In this document: piece by piece, positions 38,397 through 49,727 of the stretch
Layout: each line of letters begins with the position of its first letter
How positions within the stretch are numbered: the stretch's first letter is position 1
Origin: Cepaea nemoralis
Lineage: Eukaryota > Mollusca > Gastropoda > Stylommatophora > Helicidae
Assembly (NCBI GenBank): GCA_014155875.1
Contig: JACEFZ010017895.1
Location: 396,655 to 460,654 of the forward strand
Direction: 5' to 3'
DNA length: 64,000 nt
Translations under genes and position numbers: made by a program
Notes under the pieces: model-generated
Databases searched by the model: none
What the model was told of the DNA's origin: nothing
Seen by the model: only the letters and a program-made list of their open reading frames with translations

Positions 38397-41300
38397 AACA
38401 AAACTGCACTCGTGTCGACCCGCGGGGATCTCTGAAATATCTGCACTCGTGTCGACCCGCAGGGATCTCTGAAATATCTGCACTTGTGTCGACCCGCAGG
38501 GATCTCTGAAATATCTGCACTCGTGTCGACCCGCGGGGATCTCTGAAATATCTGTACTCGTCGACCCGTAGGGATCTCTAAAATATCTGCACTCCTGTCG
38601 ACCCGCAGGGATCTCTAAAATATCTGCACTCGTGTCGACCCGCGGGGATCTCTGAAAAATCAACACTCGTGTCGACCCGCGGGGATCTATGAAATATCTG
38701 CACTCGTGTCGACCTGCAGTGATATCTAAAATATCTGCACTCGTGTCGACCCGCGGGGATCTATGAAATATCTGCACTCGTGTCGACCCGTAGGGATCTC
38801 TAAAATATCTGCACTCGTGTCGACCCGCGGGGATCTCTGAAATATCTGCATTCGTGTCGACCCGTAGGGATCTCTGAAATATCTGCACTCGTGTCGACCC
38901 CCAAGGGCTCTCTGAAATATCTGCACTCGTGTCGACCCCCAAGGATCTCTTAAATATCTGCACTCGTGTCGACCCGTAGGGATCTCTGAAATATCTGCAC
39001 TCGTGTCGACCCGTGGGGATCTCTGAAATATCTGCACTCGTGTCGACCCCCAAGGGCTCTCTGAAATATCTGCACTCGTGTCGACCCGCAGGGATCTCTG
39101 AAATATCTGCACTTGTGTCGACCCGCAGGGATCTCTGAAATATCTGCACTCGTGTCGACCCGCGGGGATCTCTGAAATATCTGTACTCGTCGACCCGTAG
39201 GGATCTCTAAAATATCTGCACTCCTGTCGACCCGCGGGGATCTCTAAAATATCTGCACTCGTTTCGACCCGCGGGGATCTCTGAAATATCAACACTCGTG
39301 TCGACCCGCAGGGATCTCTGAAATATCTGCACTTGTGTCGACCCGCAGGGATCTCTGAAATATCTGCACTCGTGTCGACCCGCGGGGATCTCTGAAATAT
39401 CTGTACTCGTCGACCCGTAGGGATCTCTAAAATATCTGCACTCCTGTCGACCCGCGGGGATCTCTAAAATATCTGCACTCGTGTCGACCCGCGGGGATCT
39501 CTGAAAAATCAACACTCGTGTCGACCCGCGGGGATCTATGAAATATCTGCACTCGTGTCGACCTGCAGTGATATCTAAAATATCTGCACTCGTGTCGACC
39601 CGCGGGGATCTATGAAATATCTGCACTCGTGTCGACCCGTAGGGATCTCTAAAATATCTGCACTCGTGTCGACCCGCGGGGATCTCTGAAATATCTGCAC
39701 TCGTGTCGACCCGTAGGGATCTCTGAAATATCTGCACTCGTGTCGACCCCCAAGGGCTCTCTGAAATATCTGCACTCGTGTCGACCCCCAAGGATCTCTT
39801 AAATATTTGCACTCGTGTCGACCCGTAGGGATCTCTGAAATATCTGCACTCGTGTCGACCCGTGGGGATCTCTGAAATATCTGCACTCGTGTCGACCCCC
39901 AAGGGCTCTCTGAAATATCTGCACTCGTGTCGACCCGCAGGGATCTCTGAAATATCTGCACTTGTGTCGACCCGCAGGGATCTCTGAAATATCTGCACTC
40001 GTGTCGACCCGCGGGGATCTCTGAAATATCTGTACTCGTCGACCCGTAGGGATCTCTAAAATATCTGCACTCCTGTCGACCCGCGGGGATCTCTAAAATA
40101 TCTGCACTCGTTTCGACCCGCGGGGATCTCTGAAATATCAACACTCGTGTCGACCCGCGGGGATCTATGAAATATCTGCACTCGTGTCGACCTGCAGTGA
40201 TATCTAAAATATCTGCACTCGTGTCGACCCGCGGGGATCTATGAAATATCTGCACTCGTGTCGACCCGTAGGGATCTCTAAATTATCTGCACTCGTGTCG
40301 ACCCGCGGGGATCTCTGAAATATCTGCACTCGTGTCGACCCGTAGGGATCTCTGAAATATCTGCACTCGTGTCGACCCCCAAGGGCTCTCTGAAATATCT
40401 GCACTCGTGTCGACCCCCAAGGATCTCTTAAATATTTGCACTCGTGTCGACCCGTAGGGATCTCTGAAATATCTGCACTCGTGTCAACCCGTGGGGATCT
40501 CTGAAATATCTGCACTCGTGTCGACCCCCAAGGGCTCTCTGAAATATCTGCACTCGTGTCGACCCCCTGCACACAATACAGAGGCATTTCACTGTTGAGT
40601 CATACTGGGAAAATATTTTGCAAAATTCTTGAAAAAAGATTACGAACTACTTTAGAACCCCAGCTAAGCGAAACGCAGCTTGGATTTAGGAAAAACAAAG
40701 GATGCACAGACGCCATTTTTGCTCTTAGACAACTTATAGAAAAATCAATTGAATTCAATGAAACACTCTACTTAGCCTTTGTTGACCAAGAAAAGGCATT
40801 TGATAGGGTAGATAGAAACAAGCTGTGGGAAATCCTTAAACAATATGGAGTGAGTACACATCTAACAAACCTATGTAGAAGTTTATACAACAACAGTGAA
40901 TGCATAGTGAGAGCAACTGGAGGACACTCAGAACCCTTCACCATAAGATCTGGAGTACGACAAGGTTGTGTCCTGTCCCCTCTCTTGTTCATAACATATA
41001 TAGACAACATATGTAAAGAAACCAGCCAAGCAGAGACAGCAAGAATACCGCATGACGAGAACACAGAAGAAGAACCATCTGCAAATCTAACCATTAGAGA
41101 ACTCCTGTTTGCGGACGACCAAGCACTAATAGCAAAATCAGAAGCTGAATTACAAGACCACATGAATAGTCTAAACGAAATGTGTAGGGAACATAACATG
41201 AAAATTAGCACAAGCAAAACAGAGGTAATGACTATAACTAAAGAAGAACAAACAGCAACAATTCACCTAAACGAACATCCCTTGAAACAAGTAAAGAGCT

Positions 41301-41995
41301 TCAAGTACCTAGGAAGTATAATATCATCAAATGGCAGATCAGAAGACGAGATCGAAAATAGGTGCAATAAGGCTAATCAACTCATTGGACAAATGGCACC
41401 AATACTAAAGAACAAACATGTATCAATAACTACTAAGAAAGCACTTTACAACACAATCTTCCTACCAACTCTGTGCTACCAATGTCAAACCTGGACAATG
41501 ACAGAAAAAGAGAAAAGAAAAATCACAACAACAGAAATGAGGTTCCTGAGAAGAATACTCAACGTATCAAGAAGAGATAAGATCAGAAATGAAGAAATCA
41601 GGACTAAAGTGGGGGTTAAAGCTGCTCTAGATTTTATTAGAAAGCAGCAAGTCAAATGGTTTGGCCATGCAAGTAGGCTACCAGTCAACAGCATGCCACA
41701 ACAAGCAATGACGTACAGACCAGATGGAAACAGAGGAAGAGGCCGACCACGTAAACGCTGGACGGAGGGAATAACAGAATCCATGGGAATGTCGATATAC
41801 GAAGCCCATAACCGGGCACTCTCACGAAGTTTATACTTCACCTCGACACCGCAAGGTACAAGAGGAACATGATGAGATGAGATGATGAGAGTGTCGACCC
41901 CCAAGAATCTCTTAAATATTTGCACTCGTGTCGACCCATAGGGATCTCTGAAATATCTGCACTCGTGTCGACCCGCAGGGATCTCTGTAAAAATT
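38397..41995. repeat. 37-bp satellite, 849-bp higher-order repeat
   Basis: Unit gtcgacccgcggggatctct + gaaatatctgcactcgt. The marker cacttgtgtcgac recurs at 38481, 39110, 39330 and 39959, spaced 629, 220 and 629 bp: a higher-order unit of 849 bp (23 units, one shortened by 2 bp). Split by a LINE at 40568-41890. Confidence 0.92.
40568..41890 (+). mobile_element. 5'-truncated LINE with intact reverse transcriptase frame
   Basis: An open frame to 41872 carries YRGISLLSHTGKIFCKILEK, GFRKNKGCTDAIF, FVDQEKAFDRVD (RT motif A), RQGCVLSPLLF (motif B), LLFADDQAL (FADD active site) and FKYLGSI, then a C-terminal part with WFGHASRLP and RGRGRPRKRW. It starts within the RT fingers, so the endonuclease is missing. 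The 3' tail is gatgagatgagatgatgag. The 12-bp target duplication gtgtcgaccccc at 40556-40567 and 41891-41902 is perfect, and the uninterrupted frame points to a recent insertion. The first codons of the open frame come from the satellite. Confidence 0.92.
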
Positions 41996-42089
41996 ATACT
42001 CGCCAGCCGAATGACAGAGTCCGAAAACTAACCGACTTTCGTACACTATGATAGAGGCTTGATCACACGGCCACGGCGACCCTCACACT

Positions 42090-42200
42090 GGGTCGACCTT
42101 ACAACCAAGGTCAATGATAAATATCCCCATCTTGAGGCGTATTCGAATACATAACCACGGGCCGGCACGCAAAGATGCTGGTCACTGAAATCCCGCTAAA
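42090..42200 (-). mobile_element. SINE family D-like fragment
   Basis: Reversed head with gtattcgaatac (B-box-like) and accacgggccggcacgc. Confidence 0.4.
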
Positions 42201-42239
42201 CTCTGACCTGAAGTACAACTCGTTTGTGAAAAAGGCACA

Positions 42240-42515
42240 AAAGGACATTTCAAAATCATAAACTGGATAGAGAAATTAGACGTAGACAGTCAAAATGTTT
42301 TGGGCTCGTTATGAGAAGATATAGATTAAAGGACTTGGTGACAACTGGTAAGATTGAGGGGGAAAGAACCAGCGCAAGACGTCGATATAAATATTTAGAT
42401 GGCGTGACCACAAGAGATGGTCGAGACAAAACACAGAGCTAATCCACGGCTCTTGTGATCGTGTGAGATTGCGAAACATGACCGCCCGTGATTATTGGCA
42501 AGGCACATGCTGAAA
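42240..42515 (+). mobile_element. LINE 3'-end remnant
   Basis: gagaaattagacgtagacag, gttatgagaagatatag and ggcaaggcacatgctg correspond to REIRRRQ, GHVMRR and the end of the RTE-like LINE. Confidence 0.6.
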
Positions 42516-42724
42516 AACATCAGATTATAAATGTACAGGTCGGAAATCTTTGGGCATTGGAAATCAAAACGTGTAGTTAGAATGGACCGTTGGTCAGGCC
42601 TGATTATAAGATTAGAGAATTGACCCATAACATAATAATTTATGGCATATGTTTTTCTGATTTGCACACATTTGGAGCTGGGCCGTTGTTACGAATTTCG
42701 CTCCCCGTGTTGAGATTCTCCCTG

Positions 42725-42905
42725 AGTCATACATGGGAGTAGAAAGGTGCACTCATGAGGTAATCAAGGGAATATAAATGGGGCAATCATGGGGTGATCA
42801 TAGGAGTAGAAAGATGCAATTATGCGGTGATCATTGGAGTCGGTAGTGACACTCATGTGGTGAGATGGGAGTAGATAGGGGCACTCATGGGGATGATCAT
42901 CCATT
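42725..42905. repeat. ~50-bp degenerate tandem repeat
   Basis: Three to four units sharing gggagtagaaaggtgcactc and atggggtgatcat. Confidence 0.6.
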
Positions 42906-43017
42906 TCGTTTGTGTTGTGCTAATCACCCATCTCATGTATGTGCGCCAATCATCTATACTACCGACATCAAGCGTGCTAGCCATTACTCCACAACGGCTC
43001 TCCTTACATGGGATATT

Positions 43018-43258
43018 TTAACAATTGAGTTGCATGCGCTTTACAGGACGTCGCAATCAACCCAGCGTTTGTCTGTTTGTGATTTATTAGGCACGTTTAC
43101 GTTGAGTAGTTTTGCCACTGCTTTCTGAACGAGCGACGCACATGCCACTGTTAAAAACCCACACAAGACGGGTTGCTTCCAGATCGTCTGCAGCTTTTTG
43201 TGAATGCGGTATGCGGGATTGCGAATCGGACTCGCTACCCCTTCGCCACAGATGGTGG
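43018..43258 (-). mobile_element. SINE family B
   Basis: Reversed: ctttacaggacgtcgcaatc tail, ggcacgtttacgttgagtag body and tatgcgggattgcgaatcgg head, ending accccttcgcca. Confidence 0.75.
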
Positions 43259-43739
43259 CACATGGGATATACTCTGAATGGCGCTGGAGTGTCAGAACGA
43301 CTGAACCAATCGAGTGTCAGACGAAGTGCGAACGAATCTTGTGGTTTCAATAGCGCCTGTAGTTGGACTAATAACGATGCTCAAACTCACGGGAGATATT
43401 TTGAAATGGACTGATATTTGAAAAGAAACTGACAGATGAAACAACATACTTAAGGAATCTTGAGTGTGGATAATAAATGTACAAACAGATTGGTTTGATG
43501 CTAGAGTTGCTTATATGTATTTAATAGTAACGTTGTCCATGAATGCAATAAAATATCACATATTGGCAACCATATAACATCTATTAATTTACACCATTTG
43601 TCCTCAGGTATGCACACCGAAGGCCAATAACTACAGCACCGAAAGCCACCGTCTGCGGCTCGTCTTGTGCCTACACAACTGTGTCTCCGATGAAGAACTT
43701 TGTAGTAACTCCATACAGCCAGTTCCAATAGTACAGTGA

Positions 43740-43960
43740 CATATATGCATATATTATGTAGTCTGCATAATGACGACTGCGATGGAGGGGCTATCAAAAC
43801 CCAGCACAGCCGATCCCACCTACACAATGACGCCCACGATTGAGAGCTCTTGCAAGCCAGTACAGCATGCCCCACCTGCACAGTGACGTCTACGATGGAG
43901 ATCTTTATACCAGCCCAATACAGCCGACCCACCTGTGCAACGACTTTTGTGATGAGCTCG
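43740..43960. repeat. ~58-bp degenerate tandem repeat
   Basis: Three to four units sharing ccagcacagccgatcccacc and cacaatgacgcccacgat. The 119-codon open frame crossing it (43840-44199) resembles no family I recognise. Confidence 0.55.
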
Positions 43961-44269
43961 CTAACAACATTGTACTGCTTGTACCATTTAGCAATGAAGA
44001 TGAAGAGGAGAGTACATCAATCCCCCTTCTGTGCAATGGCGATCGCAATGAGAGTCCAGTACAACCTCTACCACCACATAAGAAAGTATATTTTTTAATA
44101 CAGAACAGTTCAGAAGTATCAATACATCAAGAAAATGATATCTCCGAGATGATTTATCTTTCGTCTTGTAGCGCGTCTACCTGTCTTGATGTTTCATAGC
44201 AGCTGTGTTCAGTTTAAAATACATATTTTTTTCTAATTAACAGTGCCACGTCGTGTGTATTGAATATGA

Positions 44270-44640
44270 ACATATATAGTTCTCACTGTTTGGCCTGATA
44301 TGTGATGATTTATATTTATATACACATAACCAATATATTCACTGTTTGACCTGATGTGTGATGATTTATATACACACAACCAATACTCTAACTTTTGACC
44401 TGACTTATGGTGATTTATATACATATCATCAATATTCTCACTGTTCGACATAATGGATAGTGATTTGTATTTATATATATCACCAATATTCTGTTTGGCG
44501 TGATATATGGTGATGTGTGTGCATATCACCAATATTCTCAATGTTTGTCCTGATGTGTGGTGATTTGTATACATATAAACAATATTCTCACGGTTTGACC
44601 TGATGTATGGTAATTTATATACACATAACCAAATATTCTA
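44270..44640. repeat. ~50-bp minisatellite
   Basis: About seven units sharing ctcactgtttgacctgatg and gatttatatacacataacc. Confidence 0.8.
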
Positions 44641-44669
44641 TTTTACTTAAAACAATGTACAATTTATTA

Positions 44670-45290
44670 CTAATCATCATCATCGTTAAGTGCCCTGCCA
44701 GTTGGCGTAGGCGTTCATGGCTCTCCACAGATCTCGGTATTTAGTGTTCTGAATCAATTATGTTGATGATATTCCTTCATGACACCGTCTCAATCCATCC
44801 AGCATAATTTATCTTGGTCTGCCTCTGCCTCTCTTCCCCTCGATCTTTCCAGTTGTCACGATGTTCTCCAATGCCTCTCTTCTCATCACATGACCGAAGA
44901 AAGCTGTTTGTCTCTTTCTTATTGTTGTATATAATGTTCTAGTTTCATTAGCCTTTTTCAGGCAATCATTGTTAGTTACTCTGGCAGTCCAAGGAATTCG
45001 CAACATTCGTCTCAGGAACCACATCTCTGTTGCTTCTAATTTCTTCTTAATTTGTTCATTTACATTCCAAGATTCACTGCCATACAGCAAAACTAGTTCT
45101 ATATAGCATTTCAGCACTCTCTTCTTACATTCAGTGATAGTGACTTATTGCATAAGATACTCTTCATTTTCTGAAATTCGGCTTTTGCTTGCCCTATTCT
45201 GCTCTTAATCTCTGCTGTACATCTTCCATCTGATGTTATCATAATGATGTTATTACCAATAGTTGACACATTTCAATATTTACCCGTAGC
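44670..45290 (-). mobile_element. RTE-like LINE 3' portion
   Basis: Minus-strand frame: LKCYIELVLLYGSESWNVNE, EMWFLRRMLRIPWTARVTNN and FFGHVMRREALENIVTTGK, then KIEGKRGRGRPR. Upstream codons (near 45130-45240) read SDGRCTAEIKSRIGQAKAEF in the same family. 5'-truncated. Confidence 0.78.
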
Positions 45291-45373
45291 TATAATTAGT
45301 CACCTTCGTGATATTTATCACGTTATTAATGGTGTGCCTTTGGTCTATAAACATGTCAGGCTAGCACCATATA

Positions 45374-45376
<3 letters not shown>

Positions 45377-45464
<88 letters not shown>
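45377..45464. repeat. (TA)n microsatellite
   Basis: About 43 TA units. Confidence 0.95.
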
Positions 45465-45467
<3 letters not shown>

Positions 45468-46499
45468 CGTGTCCTTTATAGCTAGTAAGACCGTTATCAT
45501 TTTATAATGTCACTGGAAGGCAAACACAAGTATGGCATTAAAGAGAGCATCCTAATTCTCCAGAAACCAGTCTCACGGCAGTCGCCTACTTGAACCATAA
45601 CCAACAACTATCTGTCGGTTGCTCTCAAGATTCAGTCTTGCTACTTGGTTTCCCGTTTATTTGTTTTAATGGCTAAACGGGTACTCTACCCATGGGAATC
45701 CAGCAGGCCAGCGAAGGGCAGGTGGTCTCTTAATTACCTTTGATAATGGATACCCGTTACCAACAATCATTAGTGAAGACACATGCACGAGGCTGACAGA
45801 CAGATGAAATGTCTGTCAGACAGGGATAATTTCTAGCGGAAGCACTATCAGTGCATCACTTTCCAAATTAAATGAAAGTATGATCTCACAGTCCCCGCCC
45901 CCGTGACTTGGTCACTTTGGCAGCTGATGGAGACTCCTGGGCATATACAGTAGATATGGGATGCCCTGTCCACTGTCTTGACCTGCAGAAATGTTTATAG
46001 GATGCTATAGCCCAGGCTTTCGTTCACGGTATTGGTTTATGGTCTGGGACTGTCTGGAGCAGGGGACTTAGGGTACGGCATACTCAAACTCCTTGTCTCG
46101 GACGAGCCTGCAGGCATCATCGGACAAACAGAGGGATCTATAGAGCCAGGACGGCACATTCAGATCTCGAACAATCCTGCAGGCTAGTGAACCGGACTTG
46201 GAGGGGAAAGATAGCCGAAACGAGTCAGCTCCTGACTTGATCACCAACCATCAAGCAATAGCAGCCACTAGGGGAAGTGCTGTCCTGGACGGAAGCCTGG
46301 GATATAGTGTCCTCGCTGTTGCAGGTCATGGGCTCAGAAGTCAGCGCCGGACGAAAGCCTTGTTGAAGGACCAAGCCGGGATCCCACCCTTTCCCCGCTG
46401 GTCATCTGCCCTGTGACATAGTAATTTACCTAGTGTAAACAGATCCTGAGTGTTGTTACAATTGTCACAGTGCATTTGCTCTCATTTATCAAGTTTCTA
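45465..46499. other. Unassigned, more GC-rich segment
   Basis: No frame, splice-bounded exon or element ends recognised. A 72-codon frame at 46198-46416 has no recognisable motif. Confidence 0.35.
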
Positions 46500-46671
<172 letters not shown>

Positions 46672-47329
46672 TGAGACGGCGTTGTTAAGGGATGTCATCA
46701 GCAACATTGATCCAGAACACCAAAGACCGAGATCTGTGTGGAGAGATAAACACCTGCTGACATGGAACTTGATGATGAGCATATTCATATTTTCTAATAT
46801 ATAAAATACTGAATAAAAACAGAGACATTGGAGAGGTTAAAAGACTTGGATGAGAGACACATACGTCATGGAGAAATAGAAAAGTGTCTCTTTCAGTGTG
46901 TATCGCTGACGACACCTGCTCTGTGTTGTTGAGTATTCTTCTTTGGCCTCCTTCATAGCGCTTTTATCGGGTTTCATCCCTGCTGGCTGTTCTTGCAGTC
47001 TCGTCAAGTTTTTAAAAATGTTTTGTTGTTGTTGTTTTAATTCAAATATTGCAACGTAAATATAAATGTTGTGAAGATGTATTGCTCTTGATATGTTGAC
47101 AAATGACATAAAGTGAATTTTGACTGTATATTCACTTCACATGAATTGGCATGTAGAAAATACCACATACCACTTCATGTGGCGTGAAAGTGTTTGTGTT
47201 ATTTTTATTGTATAAACCAATTTATGTATGTTTATAAATGTCCTGAGACAAGTAGAACTATTAATGGGGAGGTACACTCGAAATATTCGGGACAGCAGGT
47301 AAACTGGATGGCAAAAGAGCAAGCGCAGG
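46672..47329. other. Unassigned AT-rich sequence
   Basis: Apart from a possible LINE tip at 46690-46780 (gacatggaacttgatgatgag), nothing recognised. Confidence 0.35.
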
Positions 47330-47415
47330 CGGCAGGCCGCCCTGCGGAATGAAACCAATGTATATGGGGTAAAACCCAGTGCCATGAAGTCGATCCTCTT
47401 GTCTTTTAAACACCT
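47330..47415 (+). mobile_element. SINE family C 3' fragment
   Basis: tatatggggtaaaacccagt and gccatgaagtcgatcctc match the 3' third of the reference SINE. Confidence 0.6.
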
Positions 47416-47454
47416 TTATTTTAAATCCCCTTCCAGCCACAGGTGTTTGTTATT

Positions 47455-47840
47455 GTTCTTTCTTTTTTGGCCCGTGCACCCCTTCATCATGTTTTCAGTA
47501 CGTCATTCCTCCACCCCCATTTTCGTATTTTCTCTATATAAATCCCTGCCCCTACACAGTTTACGTAAAAATTGAAGCTAAATTTAATAATACATACCAG
47601 TACAAGTCTAGACGTCTACATAAAAAGTGATTTGCGGGTCTTCTTACGTTATAAAATGAATATCAGAAGAGCGCGAAGTATAGAACCGTAAAGTATGGAA
47701 GGAAAACCAATATCAAGTAATTGGTTCTTGTAATAACGCGATCTTGAAATAATCTTAATTCGCCACCCCCCCCCCCCCCCCTCGAAACCCTAAATTTTCC
47801 CCCGGGGGAGGGGGGTTCCCCACCAGTTGAGAACCATTAC
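47455..47840. mobile_element. hAT-type miniature element
   Basis: ttggcccgtgcaccccttca on the left, gacgtctacataaaaagtga and gatttgcgggtc in the middle, and right end accagttgagaaccatta abutting a 43-bp satellite unit (ctctggaag). Same family as 33366-33712 and 58276-58634. Confidence 0.65.
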
Positions 47841-47921
47841 TCTGGAAGAAAGTATCAGTAGTAGTTTCATGACACGTACTCTAGAAGAAACACGGCATCA
47901 CTAGTAGTTTCATGACACGTA

Positions 47922-48310
47922 TCATCATATCATATCATTGGCACCTTGCCGTCTTGACAGACGATAGTTTGTGCTTTAAAAAAGGCATAATAACTTTTAA
48001 CTATGGCGGTAGCGAGTGTGACTGATAAGGCCAATAACCCGTAACAGTTGCCTCTCGCTTTGATTCCGAGACCAGTTAAGACCAGGGATGGAGTTATTGC
48101 CTCTCCATAGCACAAAGCCTGGGCTAAAATATAGAGATCATGTGTTGCCCATGCAGCATGATCCCTCTCTCGGCCTGCCTAGTTTACTCCAGAGGAAAGG
48201 TAACACCCCTACATCTGGAACAAGACAAGCTGCAGAAGCTGCCGGATCAGCAAAGCGATGCTCTAACTGTCCGCCTGTCGGAGCTTCGATCCTAGACCAG
48301 TCGCCAACCA
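47922..48310 (-). mobile_element. Retroposon family E with 10-bp target duplication
   Basis: Inserted in a 43-bp satellite unit; atgacacgta is present at 47912-47921 and 48311-48320. On the minus strand it ends gcaaggtgccaatgatatg + atatgatga, a short tail like those of LINE-mobilised elements. Confidence 0.75.
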
Positions 48311-48694
48311 ATGACACGTACTCTAGAAGAAACACGGCATCACTAGCAACGCCCTTTGCTTAATGTCTGTATATTGTTTACGTTGCCTCAGATTTACCAC
48401 TCGTTAAGCCATTTCATGAATGAATATTGTAACCTAGAATATGTGAAGGGATAACACCTCACACTCCAAAGGCAGTGGTTGCTCCTGCACTACCTTTATA
48501 TGTATATACAGCACATATATCTCCTTTATGGATCCTATGCAGAACGTGCCTCTCATCGCGATGGCAGAAAAGATTCTCTATCCCGAGTCTATTCCCCTGC
48601 CGCATACATGTTCATGCACAAAGTGTCTGTTATAGTCCTGTGTCCCTCTTCGTGCTGGTTGACCACTGCCTTTTCTTCCAGGACCATAGCTTTC

Positions 48695-49075
48695 ATCATC
48701 ATCATGTGTCGTGCGGGTAAGCGTGGGCGGTCATGTCCCGCTACCTCACTCCAACACCAGAGTCGTGGATCAGCTCAGTGTTCTTGTCTTGACAAAGCCA
48801 AGACCAAGCCATCCGGCTATTTACTTCTCTGTCTTCCTCCCTATAATCTAAACGTCTAATTTCTCTAATCAGTTTACGATTTACATTTGTTTCTTGAAGG
48901 ACTTGGTCATTGGCTTTTCTCTATTCTTTGCATTTTCCTCAGAAACTACATTTCCACAACAATCAGATGTTTTTCAGCCTGTTTGCTTATTTTCCACGCT
49001 TCACATCCATACAAAAGCACAGGTTCAATGTAGCACCTCAAAACTAAGTTCCTCTTTGCAAATGAGAGTTTCAAG
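48695..49075 (-). mobile_element. LINE 3' portion, decayed
   Basis: Reversed catcatcatgtgtcgtgcgg end, gtctaatttctctaatcagt (REIRR) and atccatacaaaagcacagg. Same RTE-like family. Confidence 0.65.
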
Positions 49076-49084
49076 AATGAATTA

Positions 49085-49196
49085 ATAGGAAATACATTGA
49101 ATCATATGAAAATAATTGCCCCGGTTCTCATCGGTTTAGGATGTCGCCGATTGTTTTCCAACGGATTATCGGCAAAAACCGAGATTCTACTGTATT
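49085..49196. mobile_element. Tigger-like miniature element end
   Basis: Ends aaaaaccgagattctactg|ta, i.e. reversed tacagtagaatctcggt, resembling pogo/Tigger termini. Confidence 0.45.
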
Positions 49197-49280
49197 CAGT
49201 TTGTAAAATTGTCAATTTATTCACTGCTGCTTGCAACTTTGAGTGGATATACAGTGTTGTCTATGGTCATTATTTTTTTT

Positions 49281-49362
<82 letters not shown>

Positions 49363-49727
49363 TAGCTGACCCGACCCGGCTACGCCCAGTCCCTGGTGGG
49401 AGCATCTCATTTAATTCATATAAGTAGTCATATAAGCTCCCGTTCCTGTTCCCGACTACCTATCTGTCTGTCTGACCCGGCTTCGCCCATCTCTTGATGG
49501 GTAGCATCTCATTTAATTCATATAAGTAGTCATATAAGCTCCCGTTCCCGCCTGTCTGTCTGACCCTCCCGGCTTCGCCCAGCACCTGGTGGGGAGCATC
49601 TCATTTAATTTATATAAATAGTCATATAAGCTCCCGTTCCCGACTATCTATCTGTCTGTCTGCCTATTATTAGAAAGAGCACTGGAACGATCTTTACATC
49701 TTCCCCCAACAATTAACTTGGGTAAAT

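Larger units (their letters stand above)
38270..42088 (-). mobile_element. tRNA-SINE family C with its middle expanded into a 37-bp satellite
   Basis: Left end (38270-38396): gacttcattgcaccagggtt and gaactccgtagctccag match the reversed tail of the reference SINE at 35103. Right end (about 41990-42088): reversed head with gcttgatcacacggccacgg, matching the A-box region. Between them lie about 61 units of 37 bp. One unit, tcgacccgcggggatctctg + aaatatctgcactcgt, aligns along its length with tcgacccacaggtgtctccg + aaaagtttcactcgt of the reference SINE. The minus-strand frames of up to 263 codons are products of the array. Confidence 0.8.

Noticed and set aside
38388..40587. Minus-strand frames of up to 263 codons (repeated GRHECRYFRDP)
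   Set aside because: Translation of the 37-bp satellite. Several overlapping frames are open at once and no start, splice or homology supports a protein.
43840..44199. 119-codon plus-strand frame as a host exon
   Set aside because: Its first half is a degenerate ~58-bp repeat; no splice sites or family resemblance were found.
46198..46416. 72-codon frame in a GC-richer segment
   Set aside because: No motif, no splice context and no neighbouring exons; short frames of this size are expected by chance.
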